Of a stretch of DNA of 64,000 nt, positions 46,221-54,719 are shown piece after piece. A program made the translations under genes and the position numbers. The DNA is from Vibrio sp. BS-M-Sm-2 (GTDB lineage Bacteria > Pseudomonadota > Gammaproteobacteria > Enterobacterales > Vibrionaceae). Position 1 is the first letter of the stretch, and every line of letters starts with the position of its first letter. A model generated the notes under the pieces. That model did not search any database, was not told the DNA's origin, and was given only the letters and a program-made list of their open reading frames with translations. The stretch is taken from the NCBI RefSeq assembly GCF_041504345.1, contig NZ_CP167894.1:248001-312000 (forward strand), in the 5' to 3' direction.

Positions 46221-46919
46221 CTACTTCTTAAACCCTTTCACCCAACCAATAGCACTATCAGCTACTGAGAAATAATCACCAACAATGTCTTGATTAGCAG
46301 AATTAACGTTAGCTTCTTCTAGAGAAAACAACTTTGTCAGTGTATTTTCTTGCTCTATTTCAATTGTTCTTTTATCGGCATTAATTACTGCTAACTGATG
46401 TTCTCGTTCTAAACGTTCCAAATGATAGACCATTGTGCGATTACGACTCCATGCTCTTGTGTAGCCAAGCATTCGGTTAGCCGCATAGGTCACTACAAAT
46501 ACGGCAATGTGCACCGTACAAATAGCTGCAAGAGTTTCCTTTGAATAGAAAACACCTAGCAAGATAGCTTGTGTAATAAACAAGGTTTTAACCCATTTAT
46601 TGAAGCTTTCAAGAAAGAAGAAAACCACCGCCACGGGCCAGAACAGTGTGAGTTGCCAATTCACAATATCAAAGTCTCTTAACAGGAATGGGTTAGTATC
46701 AACTAAGTTGATGTCGAACAAGCTGTTGGAATAAATCAGTGTTAAGGAGAAAACAACCCAGAACATACTGTGCAGTGCCAACCTTCTTGTCACTTTATGA
46801 GGAGTAGAGAAACGTTTTTCCGCATTTCTATACTTTTCTAAATGATGTGTGATTTCATCAAAAGCTTTATCACCTTCAAGTGGCTCTTTATTATGTCTTT
46901 TATCTTGATACTCAGTCAT
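46221..46919 (-). CDS. Four-TM membrane protein in the RADAR operon (RdrC/RdrD-like accessory)
   Basis: 232 residues with four predicted TM helices: about 48-68, 87-107, 112-128 and 132-150. There is a hydrophilic N-terminus, and a C-terminal helical region of about 75 residues rich in Glu and Leu. RADAR loci often carry a small membrane protein, either SLATT-type or Csx27-like. Topology and context fit, but I cannot decide which from sequence alone. It begins two bases after hsdR and ends seven bases before rdrA. A role in membrane disruption or localisation is inference. Confidence 0.72.
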   Translation of the reverse strand: MTEYQDKRHNKEPLEGDKAFDEITHHLEKYRNAEKRFSTPHKVTRRLALHSMFWVVFSLTLIYSNSLFDINLVDTNPFLLRDFDIVNWQLTLFWPVAVVFFFLESFNKWVKTLFITQAILLGVFYSKETLAAICTVHIAVFVVTYAANRMLGYTRAWSRNRTMVYHLERLEREHQLAVINADKRTIEIEQENTLTKLFSLEEANVNSANQDIVGDYFSVADSAIGWVKGFKK

Positions 46920-46921
46920 TT

Positions 46922-49900
46922 TTATCGGTTCTTCTTATAATTCTCAGCCTGCTCTAGCACGCCTTTGTATACTTCATCGTTGGCGACTGGTGGGAAGCCG
47001 TATTTGTGTAGCAGTAAGATTAAATCCACTTTCAACTTAGCTTTGATATCATCGCGGCCTGCCCAGTCTGGGTATTGAGCGACATTGTCTACGGTAATTT
47101 TCATTTCCTTCGCCAGTTCGAGCATCTTGCCATCGTCGTAAGTGAAATCGTACTTCTTACGCATGTGATTCAAGATATCGAGGAACGCTTTCTCTTCTAG
47201 GTCGATGCCTAGGTCTTCAAACGAGCCCATTTCTTTCACGATATCAAAGATAATGTCGGTCATTTCTTGAGAGAAAGTATCGAACTCCTCACCATTCAAC
47301 ACATCATTTTCACGACGTTCGTTATACTGCTCCACCAGCGATTGGAAGCGCTTAGAGAAATTCATCCCTTGTAGCTGGTTGACCTTTTTAAAGTCACTTA
47401 TCGCCTTCTCTAGTAGCTTTTGAAGCAACTGAATCTTGGTGTTAGGCAACTTAATCTTGTTGATACGAGCTAGGTAATCTTCGTCAAAAATATCGATAGC
47501 TTCGGCGTGCTCATCACCAATGGTAAAGATCTCTTCTACTCCATCGGCACGGAGTGCTTCTGCCACTAACTCTCGAACACGCTTATTCATTTGTGCCGTG
47601 TCTGGTGCATCACCTTTGGTTAGCTTAAAGATGATAGAGCGCACTGCGATATAGAAGTGAATTTGGTCGCGCTCTTGCTGAGATAACAATTCACTACCAC
47701 AACAAACATCATAAGCCGCCTTCATACGGCCAACTAAAGCCATGAATCGGGTTTCGCCTTTCTTGGTTTGAAGAATGTATTCTGCCGACTGATTAAGACA
47801 CTCTAGCTGCTTACACGGCTCTCCTGTGTAATAACCTGACGTATCGAATTTGTGGAACATCTGCCTTAACAGATCGAGATGGTTCTTCACCTCAATAACG
47901 GAAAAGCGAATATCTTCAAAGTTAGTCTCATCAGCCTTTGAATACATCGCTAAGGCTTGATTCATTCGCGACTTGATACCAATGTAATCGACAACTAGCC
48001 CTTTCGCCTTGCCTTCAAACTTACGGTTAACACGTGAGATGGTTTGAATCAGGTTGTGTTTCTGCAACGGCTTATCGATGTAGATAGTATCCAATTCAGG
48101 AACGTCAAAACCTGTTAACCACATGTCGACTACAATGGCTATTTTGAAATTCGACTTAGGACTCTTAAACTGCTGGTCGAGCGATTTTCGATATTCCTTG
48201 GTTCCTAACAGGCTGTACTGATCAGGATCATCGTCTTTGCCGCGCGTCATCACCATTTGCACCATCGCAAGTGGCTTTAACTCTTCTTTCTCTTTATCAG
48301 TCAGCTCGACGCCATCAATTGATAGCTTTTCCTCAAACCATTCTGGCCTTAAGATTTTGACTTGCTTATAAAAATCAAACGCGATTTCACGACTCGCACA
48401 GACAAACATCGCCTTGCCCTTTATCGTAGAACCTTCTTTAACTCGCCCTTCATAATGTTCAACAAAGTCTTTCGCCAAAGCTTCAATACGGTCAGGGTCA
48501 CCAAGGATCGCGTTCATATTGGCAGAAGCTTTCTTGCTCTCTTCTATCTGATGTTCATTAGTGCCAGCTTCTGCGCACGCTTGGTAGTATTTCTCTACCT
48601 CTTCAAGCTTGCTGTTATCAAGAATGACTTTAGCGGCTCGGCCTTCATAAACAATACGAACCGTAATTTCATCATTAACAGATTCTGTCATGGTGTAGCT
48701 GTCTACTGGATCACCGAATACATCAAGGGTGGCATCAATCGGTGTTCCGGTGAAACCAACGTAAGTCGCGCTTGGTAGAGAATCGTGCAGATACTTAGCA
48801 AAGCCGTATGTCTCTTTCACATCGACGGCTATACCATCTTGATATTTGATCACCACTTTCTTATCGAGGTTGACCTGTGAACGGTGCGCTTCATCAGAAA
48901 TACAGATGATGTTTGTACGCTCTGAAAGCAATTCGATGTCTTCGGTGAACTTATGAATGGTAGTCAGGAACACACCACCACTCTTGATGCCTTGTAGCTT
49001 ATCTCTTAAATCTTGACGGCTTTTAACTGGCACTACCATCTCATCACCAATGTAATCAGAGGCATTACAGAACTGTTTAGAAAGCTGGTCATCGAGATCG
49101 TTGCGGTCGGTAATAAGTACAATGGTCGGGCTTTCAAAATCGATGCTTTTCATCAATAGGCGAGATAGAAACTGCATGGTAAAGCTCTTACCACACCCTG
49201 TTGCACCAAAGTAAGTACCGCCTTTACCACTACCGTATGGCTTACGCTCTTTGTCTATGTTGTAGTAAAGCTTACGCGCTGCGTAGTACTGCGGGTAACG
49301 ACAACAGATTTTTATCTCTTTCTTAGAGGTATCAGGGAAGAAGACAAAGTTCTTCACTACATCAAGTAATCGAGTTTGGTTAAACAACCCGGCAATCATG
49401 GTGTAGAGGGAATTAATACCGTCTTTTTCGGTAGACTCGTTGCCCGTTACTTTGCGCCATGCGTAGAAGAACTCATAAGGCGCAAACAGGTTGCCCATTT
49501 TGTTGTTCACACCATCACTAATGATGCACATCGCGTTGTAGACGAACAGCTTAGGAATATCACGGCGATAGCGAATGCAGATTTGCTTCCAAGCATCAAA
49601 AATGGTCGCGTCTTTCTCTCGCACGGCACTTTTGAACTCAAACACCACCAGCGGTAAGCCGTTCACATAAAGAATGCCATCAGGGATTCGAACTTGTTCA
49701 TCGACACCCTCAATCTCTAGCTGGTTAACGATTTTATAGATATTGGTGTCAGTCGGTTCTAACCGATTTGTTTCTAAGTACGTAACCTTACCTTCAGCAA
49801 CTTCTCTATCAGAGTTATCTGGTTTAGATTTATTCTCTAGCAGCGGGACAAACATCAAGCGCAAGGCTTGTGCCAAATGTCTTGTATCGATTAACTCAAT

Positions 49901-50218
49901 ATAGAGGTCTTTCTTTGAGCGATCTTCACGCTTAAACAAGAAGCCATTAGTTAGCCATTGGCAGAAGGTCTTATTGCTATGGTACAAATCACTGGCAGGC
50001 AACGTTGAGATCATACGCACAATGGTGTCGATTTCGCTCTCGGTTATACCATCGCCTCGGTACTGCTTGGCAAGGTAGCGGCGTAAGTCATCTAGAATGA
50101 GTACTTGCTCTTTGTCTTCACGCGCTATTTGTTCACCCACTACGTGTGGGTAGCCTTGCTCACCCAATAGCTCAATAATGGCCTGTTCGAGTTTGGCTTC
50201 AGTAAATTTTAAGCTCAT
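46922..50218 (-). CDS. hsdR: HsdR, type I restriction endonuclease R subunit
   Basis: 1098 residues. The N-terminal nuclease domain has DGILYVNGLPLVVFEFKSA (D and E-x-K, about 180-200). The SF2 translocase follows: GATGCGKSFTMQFL (Walker A, about 338), ISDEAHRSQ (DEAH box), FTGTPID, and helicase motif VI QTISRVNRKFEGKAKG. The C-terminal helical region binds the methylase core. AAGG lies before the ATG. A 260-base gap with a large palindromic element separates it from hsdS, unusual for an hsd operon, and it runs into the RADAR genes. Confidence 0.95.
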   Translation of the reverse strand: MSLKFTEAKLEQAIIELLGEQGYPHVVGEQIAREDKEQVLILDDLRRYLAKQYRGDGITESEIDTIVRMISTLPASDLYHSNKTFCQWLTNGFLFKREDRSKKDLYIELIDTRHLAQALRLMFVPLLENKSKPDNSDREVAEGKVTYLETNRLEPTDTNIYKIVNQLEIEGVDEQVRIPDGILYVNGLPLVVFEFKSAVREKDATIFDAWKQICIRYRRDIPKLFVYNAMCIISDGVNNKMGNLFAPYEFFYAWRKVTGNESTEKDGINSLYTMIAGLFNQTRLLDVVKNFVFFPDTSKKEIKICCRYPQYYAARKLYYNIDKERKPYGSGKGGTYFGATGCGKSFTMQFLSRLLMKSIDFESPTIVLITDRNDLDDQLSKQFCNASDYIGDEMVVPVKSRQDLRDKLQGIKSGGVFLTTIHKFTEDIELLSERTNIICISDEAHRSQVNLDKKVVIKYQDGIAVDVKETYGFAKYLHDSLPSATYVGFTGTPIDATLDVFGDPVDSYTMTESVNDEITVRIVYEGRAAKVILDNSKLEEVEKYYQACAEAGTNEHQIEESKKASANMNAILGDPDRIEALAKDFVEHYEGRVKEGSTIKGKAMFVCASREIAFDFYKQVKILRPEWFEEKLSIDGVELTDKEKEELKPLAMVQMVMTRGKDDDPDQYSLLGTKEYRKSLDQQFKSPKSNFKIAIVVDMWLTGFDVPELDTIYIDKPLQKHNLIQTISRVNRKFEGKAKGLVVDYIGIKSRMNQALAMYSKADETNFEDIRFSVIEVKNHLDLLRQMFHKFDTSGYYTGEPCKQLECLNQSAEYILQTKKGETRFMALVGRMKAAYDVCCGSELLSQQERDQIHFYIAVRSIIFKLTKGDAPDTAQMNKRVRELVAEALRADGVEEIFTIGDEHAEAIDIFDEDYLARINKIKLPNTKIQLLQKLLEKAISDFKKVNQLQGMNFSKRFQSLVEQYNERRENDVLNGEEFDTFSQEMTDIIFDIVKEMGSFEDLGIDLEEKAFLDILNHMRKKYDFTYDDGKMLELAKEMKITVDNVAQYPDWAGRDDIKAKLKVDLILLLHKYGFPPVANDEVYKGVLEQAENYKKNR

Positions 50219-50334
50219 CGCCTTTTCCTACTGCTGTTTGACGTTGTTTGTTGTTTTCTAGATTGAGTTATTTGAATTTATCTTTGGAGCAAATCGATTT
50301 TGTTCTGTCATCTGAGGTGTGTTTGATTCGCCAC

Positions 50335-50390
50335 CTTAGAACTTCACCTTCGTCAGCTTAGAACCTCGCCTTTGTCATCTCAGAACCGAG
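50335..50390. repeat. Imperfect 22-bp tandem repeats
   Basis: Two copies (50335-50356, 50357-50378) share CTTAGAAC-TC-CCTT-GTCA, followed by a partial third copy beginning at 50379. They abut and run into the left arm of the large inverted repeat. Confidence 0.7.
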
Positions 50391-50474
50391 GGACGAGGTA
50401 TCTGAGATCTCATTTTTCACCACCGCCAAAAACGAGATTCCTGATAAGTTCGTCCCTCCCTTTCTGGAATGACG
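50373..50474. repeat. Large inverted-repeat (REP/MITE-like) element between hsdS and hsdR
   Basis: Arms of about 44 bases (50373-50417 and 50428-50474) match at most positions and enclose the 10-base loop CACCACCGCC. The best-matched core is GAGGGACGA with ATCTC-TTTTT. It has no reading frame. A structure this long in an operon gap resembles the REP or MITE-type intergenic elements of Vibrio and could be a folded RNA that alters hsdS-hsdR expression. Confidence 0.75.
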
Positions 50475-50479
50475 AAAAG

Positions 50480-51409
50480 TTACTCCACGATTGCTTTCGC
50501 TGCTTCTACTTGCACGTTTTCTAAATCGATTTCGCCGGAAAGCAATTTAGGAAGCAGCGTGTCACGAAGTTTGGTTAAACTACTTATACTTTTATTTAAA
50601 GAGACTTTTTTTGATGTGTAAGATGCAAACAACGGTTCGACTACTTCCGCCAAGCTGATCGGGGGCACAACTACTTTCTGTTCAGACAGAATTTTTCGGC
50701 TTAATTCAGTTTGTCCTGTACTACCTTCCCCAAGAGCTTCAATACGCTTTTCATGAGCTAACATTAGCTGCCCGAAAGTGTACTTCAGACATTTTTCTTC
50801 ATTTGGACGAACAACTGTTACGTGCGAATCTACTACTGTAATTTCATCAAGATAAGTCACCTGAGCAACCCTGCCTAAAGTGCCAACACCTGTAGAGTTA
50901 ACAAGAACATCACCAACTTCTATCTCTCGTCCTGTAATCTTTCTCAACTCCGGGTTATTACGACGGCACAAGTCGAAATTAATATCATGGTTGCGTATAC
51001 ACTTTTGATTTATAACTTGGATACCGCCTTCATCAAGATATTTTGGTGATATACCTCGACGAAGCTCTGTTGTAATATCCGAAAGCTGAGTGGTAGCCCA
51101 CCCATGAGGCACCCAACCTAACTCACTTTCATCAAATTCATTCGGAAATAGCTTGCGAACATCATCAGGGAGTGGCTTAAATTCCGCACTTTCACGGACT
51201 GCTTTTCGGCGTTCAGCGCGAGCTTCGAAACCTTCTGGAATTGCATTGCCCATATCAAGTGCATTATCAATTACAGGGTCGAAATCGACAAACCAAGATT
51301 TGAACAACGTTTGCGCCATTTGCTCTAGGGTTTGGTTGATTTGGTTGTTTAATTTCTGTTTGCATAGGATATCTTCAGCATTACGAGAAATAACTTTTTG
51401 AATAGTCAT
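50480..51409 (-). CDS. hsdS: HsdS C-terminal part: central conserved region and second target-recognition domain
   Basis: 309 residues. It opens with the central conserved helix of type I specificity subunits (SRNAEDILCKQKLNNQINQTLEQMAQTLFKSWFVDFDPV). A second target-recognition domain follows (LSDITTELRRGISPKYL to about residue 235), then the C-terminal repeat SLTKLRDTLLPKLLSGEIDL. In-frame residues upstream of the ATG (SRRAITKGHIESFEIPLLP) show it was once joined to the upstream frame. The ATG overlaps the upstream stop in an ATGA, so coupled translation of a half-subunit is possible. Confidence 0.88.
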   Translation of the reverse strand: MTIQKVISRNAEDILCKQKLNNQINQTLEQMAQTLFKSWFVDFDPVIDNALDMGNAIPEGFEARAERRKAVRESAEFKPLPDDVRKLFPNEFDESELGWVPHGWATTQLSDITTELRRGISPKYLDEGGIQVINQKCIRNHDINFDLCRRNNPELRKITGREIEVGDVLVNSTGVGTLGRVAQVTYLDEITVVDSHVTVVRPNEEKCLKYTFGQLMLAHEKRIEALGEGSTGQTELSRKILSEQKVVVPPISLAEVVEPLFASYTSKKVSLNKSISSLTKLRDTLLPKLLSGEIDLENVQVEAAKAIVE

Positions 51410-51912
51410 AGGGAGTAATGGGATTTCAAATGATTCGATATGCCCTTTGGTAATAGCTCTTCTACTCCCCCTGCATTGAAGTTCTCAATATACTTTTTGG
51501 TCTCTGGCAAACAAAGAAAAGCTAATAAATAACTAGGTAGACACTTTTCCTTATCTACACGAATTATACATACATGTTGGTTGACTGCTGCTGGTAATAT
51601 GCTCTCGGGAACTAAACAGCAACGAGCGAAAGTTAGTCCATCACCGGTAATATTTAATAAAATATCATCACGTTGCAGATGAACACCTTTTAACTTGTGT
51701 GCATCTCCATCAGTTATAAATCTGATTCCATCAGTGTTAAACCGAAAATCATACACATTCTGACTTCTAACAAACGCAAAAACTTCCCTCTCATCAATGT
51801 ATGCTGACTCCCCACCTCTAGGTGTAGAACCTGAGCCTATTTTTAACGAAATATCCTTCAGTTTTACTACATTCGCCCCATCTAAGAAATGTTCAAACTC
51901 ATCATTCACCAT
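51406..51912 (-). CDS. hsdS: HsdS N-terminal part: first target-recognition domain (ends at frameshift)
   Basis: 168 residues. The first target-recognition domain of a type I S subunit: VVKLKDISLKIGSGSTPRGG at the start and NQHVCIIRVDKEKCLPSYLLAFL later. At a G5 run on the coding strand (51467-51471) the frame leaves the expected GGSRRAITKGHIESF sequence and ends about 20 residues later. Six G would restore one protein of about 490 residues. It overlaps hsdM by 11 bases. Without repair this half lacks the conserved helices needed to hold two HsdM copies. Confidence 0.87.
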   Translation of the reverse strand: MVNDEFEHFLDGANVVKLKDISLKIGSGSTPRGGESAYIDEREVFAFVRSQNVYDFRFNTDGIRFITDGDAHKLKGVHLQRDDILLNITGDGLTFARCCLVPESILPAAVNQHVCIIRVDKEKCLPSYLLAFLCLPETKKYIENFNAGGVEELLPKGISNHLKSHYSL

Positions 51913-53548
51913 AGCCTAGCGCCTCCAAGTTGTGGCGAATTGCATTATCTAACTCTTGAGATTGATTCATTTGGCTATATAGCGTTTGTGAAAGCTCACG
52001 CATCTTGATTTCAAATGGAACATCATCATTTTCTACTTCGGCTGCGCCGACATAGCGCCCCGGAGTCAGCACAAAATCATTAGCCTTGATATCTACAATG
52101 GTGGCTGATTTGCTAAAGCCTGCCTTATCTTCGTATTTCTCAACTTTGCCATCACCACGTTCAATACGCGCTTTTAATTCCGCTTCATCACTGCGCCATG
52201 CATGGTAGGTGTCGGCAATTAGAGCTACATCATCTTTGGTCAGTTCTTTATTGGTACGGCTAATCATGGTGCCCATTTCACGAGCATCAATAAACAAAGT
52301 CTCTTTTTGGCGGTTACGGTAACCTTTGGTGGCGTTCTCAGTTTTGTCTTTAGTGATAAACCAGATACACACTGGAATTGTTGTTGTATAAAAAAGCTGC
52401 CCCGGCAAAGCGATCATACATTCAACGCGATCGTTCTCGATAAGCTGCTGGCGGATCTCCCCTTCACCGGAAGTATTTGAACTCATAGAGCCGTTCGCCA
52501 ATACAAAACCCGCCGTGCCTGTTTCACTTAGCTTAGAGAGCATGTGCAAAATCCAACCGTAGTTGGCGTTGCCTGTTGGTGGTGTACGATAGCCAGCAAA
52601 GCGCGCATCGTCGGTTAGCTCGGCTTCATTACGCCAACCTTTAAGGTTAAACGGTGGGTTAGCCATGATGTAATCGGCTTTTAAGTCTTTATGCTGGTCA
52701 GCAAAGAAGGTATCGGCGGCACGTTCACCTAAGTTGCCAGATAAACCGCGAATGGCTAAGTTCATCTTCGCCAGTTTATAAGTGGTCGAGGTCAACTCTT
52801 GACCATAAATAGCGATGTCTTTGGTGCGCCCTTCGTGCTCTTTAATAAACTTTAACGACTGAACAAACATACCGCCGGAGCCACAAGCCGGATCGTAGAT
52901 TTTGCCTTGGAAAGGTTCTAGCATTTCAGCTAATAGCGTTACCACTGACTTAGGCGTATAGAATTCACCCCCGCCTTTGCCTTCGGTTGCTGCAAACTTA
53001 CCTAGAAAGTATTCGTAAACACGACCGACTAAGTCTTCTTCGCTCATGTCGCATTCGTTCGCCAGCGTATCGATGTTTTCAATGCTGTCGATAAGTGACG
53101 CCAGCTTTTTTATTTCCAAACCTTGGCGCGAGAAATAGTTGTCTGGCAAAGCGTCTTTCAAGCTTGGGTTGTTTTTTTCGATCGTCGATAAAGCGGTATC
53201 AATGATGATAGCGATATCATCTTGCTTAGCGCGTGCTTTAACAAATGACCAACGCGCATCTTCTGGTAAAAAGAAGATGTTGTCTTGTTGGTAGAACTCT
53301 TTCATCTCAACAAAAGCTTCTTGCCCGTCGTCTATCATCTTCTGACGGCGTGCTTCAAACTTGTCGCTGATGAATTTTAAAAACACAAGGCTTAATACCA
53401 CATGTTTGTATTCAGATGACTCAACACTGCCACGCAACTGATTAGCGGTATCCCAAAGGGTCTCTTCGAAGCCTTTGGTCGCTTTTTTAGCTGTTGACGC
53501 GGGCTTAGCTTTTGAGGCAGGTTTCTTATTAGCGGGTGCTTTTGCCAT
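51902..53548 (-). CDS. hsdM: HsdM, type I DNA methyltransferase subunit
   Basis: About 548 residues from the ATG at 53548; a TTG at 53587 gives a longer but less likely product. A Lys/Ala-rich N-terminus is followed by the HsdM helical domain (LWDTANQLRGSVESSEYKHVVL), the SAM-binding motif YDPACGSGGMFVQS (near residue 225) and the catalytic ANPPFNLKGW (N-P-P-F), typical of N6-adenine methylation. With HsdS it methylates host sites and with HsdR it restricts foreign DNA. Confidence 0.95.
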   Translation of the reverse strand: MAKAPANKKPASKAKPASTAKKATKGFEETLWDTANQLRGSVESSEYKHVVLSLVFLKFISDKFEARRQKMIDDGQEAFVEMKEFYQQDNIFFLPEDARWSFVKARAKQDDIAIIIDTALSTIEKNNPSLKDALPDNYFSRQGLEIKKLASLIDSIENIDTLANECDMSEEDLVGRVYEYFLGKFAATEGKGGGEFYTPKSVVTLLAEMLEPFQGKIYDPACGSGGMFVQSLKFIKEHEGRTKDIAIYGQELTSTTYKLAKMNLAIRGLSGNLGERAADTFFADQHKDLKADYIMANPPFNLKGWRNEAELTDDARFAGYRTPPTGNANYGWILHMLSKLSETGTAGFVLANGSMSSNTSGEGEIRQQLIENDRVECMIALPGQLFYTTTIPVCIWFITKDKTENATKGYRNRQKETLFIDAREMGTMISRTNKELTKDDVALIADTYHAWRSDEAELKARIERGDGKVEKYEDKAGFSKSATIVDIKANDFVLTPGRYVGAAEVENDDVPFEIKMRELSQTLYSQMNQSQELDNAIRHNLEALGYGE

Positions 53549-53873
53549 GTTGTTAATTACTCGAATAATGTAGGACTCTGCTTTCAAGCGCAGACTATTG
53601 AGGGCGATTATATATGAAATTGAATGAGTTGAATTGATAAAGCTCCGATTTTAGACGCTTTTTACGTGCCTTAAGGTAAGGAAATATCCAAATGATCGAG
53701 CATTTTAAAAAAGCCAAAAAATTCGTTTAATCTTTATAAATAATTCAGTGGCTAGATTAGTAGTACCTAACTGCCTTGTAGGCACTCTGCATGAGCTTCA
53801 CAACATTTGATTGATTACCCCAAGGTAAAGATGCCTATCTTCGCACTTACAGGGGAGCTCGACTTTTACGTAA
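53549..53873. other. Spacer between the jetD-like gene and hsdM
   Basis: 325 bases with no gene seen. It should contain the hsdM promoter; short A-rich runs lie near 53705-53740. I found no clear terminator for the upstream four-gene SMC operon. Confidence 0.45.
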
Positions 53874-54719
53874 CTAAATTTGGTGTAACCTTACGGCTAT
53901 TTGATTTGCCATGATTGACTCTTGGGTTATCCCTTTTTCCAGTTCAGACATTCTGGACTCTAACTTAGGGGGAATAAGTTTTGAGACTCGATTCCAGTCT
54001 TGGTATTGGTCCGCAAATAGCTCTGATCGGCCATGTTCTTTGAGAGTATCTGTTGATAAACTAGGTAGCAGCATATAAGTCGCTCCCGATGATAAAGCTA
54101 AAGAAATACCTTTAGGATCGGTATCAAACCAAGCTATAAGCTCTACGTCTGGAAAAGCCAACGCAATTTCTTTTGAGATTACTCCCGTGTCCTTATCCCC
54201 CCGGTAAACGATAAGAGGGTTAGGCCCTATGTCGGTTTGTACTAATCTAAACTTAGAGAATGCCTCATAGTTTTCAACAATTACAATTTGGCTGTGCTCA
54301 ATGCTCGTCAAATGGCTTAGAGCTACCTCAATGTTCATACCCTCTTGTAATTCATACGATTTGCCATTAATGTTCGTGGACAAAATCCCATAAACTTTAA
54401 TGACCTTGTCTTTAACAGGACTTGAGCTTAACTTCTCGTTAGGAAAGAACTGAGCCATATCCGTTCGAGAATTAGGGATGGGATCAGTTAAAAGATCAAA
54501 ACCAGATTGCTCTTTAATCACCTTCCTAATTTGACGTATATCTCTAGGCGTCAGCTGTAAATGTTCTCCTCTGGCGCTCCCAACACTAAAGTCGCGATGA
54601 AAAGTATCAAACACGCCACTCAGCGCTACACTGGCACCTTCATTAACCTTCGCAGGAGAGAAGAGTTGCTTTAGCCGATTTAAATCACTACCCGTTATAT
54701 CATCAATAATTCTACTCAC
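53874..54719 (-). CDS. JetD/MksG-like Toprim nuclease of a Wadjet-like system
   Basis: 281 residues starting with GTG, preceded by GAGG. The C-terminal half is Toprim-like: acidic IVIVENYEAF (Glu at 149), YRGDKDTGVI and AWFDTDPKGISL (Asp at 199 and 201). This matches the E and DxD arrangement of the Toprim domain of JetD (DUF2220), which cuts plasmid DNA held by the SMC complex. The protein is shorter than common JetD (about 390), with a reduced N-terminal arm. It is the last gene of the unit, overlapping the kleisin-like gene by four bases. Confidence 0.75.
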   Translation of the reverse strand: MSRIIDDITGSDLNRLKQLFSPAKVNEGASVALSGVFDTFHRDFSVGSARGEHLQLTPRDIRQIRKVIKEQSGFDLLTDPIPNSRTDMAQFFPNEKLSSSPVKDKVIKVYGILSTNINGKSYELQEGMNIEVALSHLTSIEHSQIVIVENYEAFSKFRLVQTDIGPNPLIVYRGDKDTGVISKEIALAFPDVELIAWFDTDPKGISLALSSGATYMLLPSLSTDTLKEHGRSELFADQYQDWNRVSKLIPPKLESRMSELEKGITQESIMANQIAVRLHQI

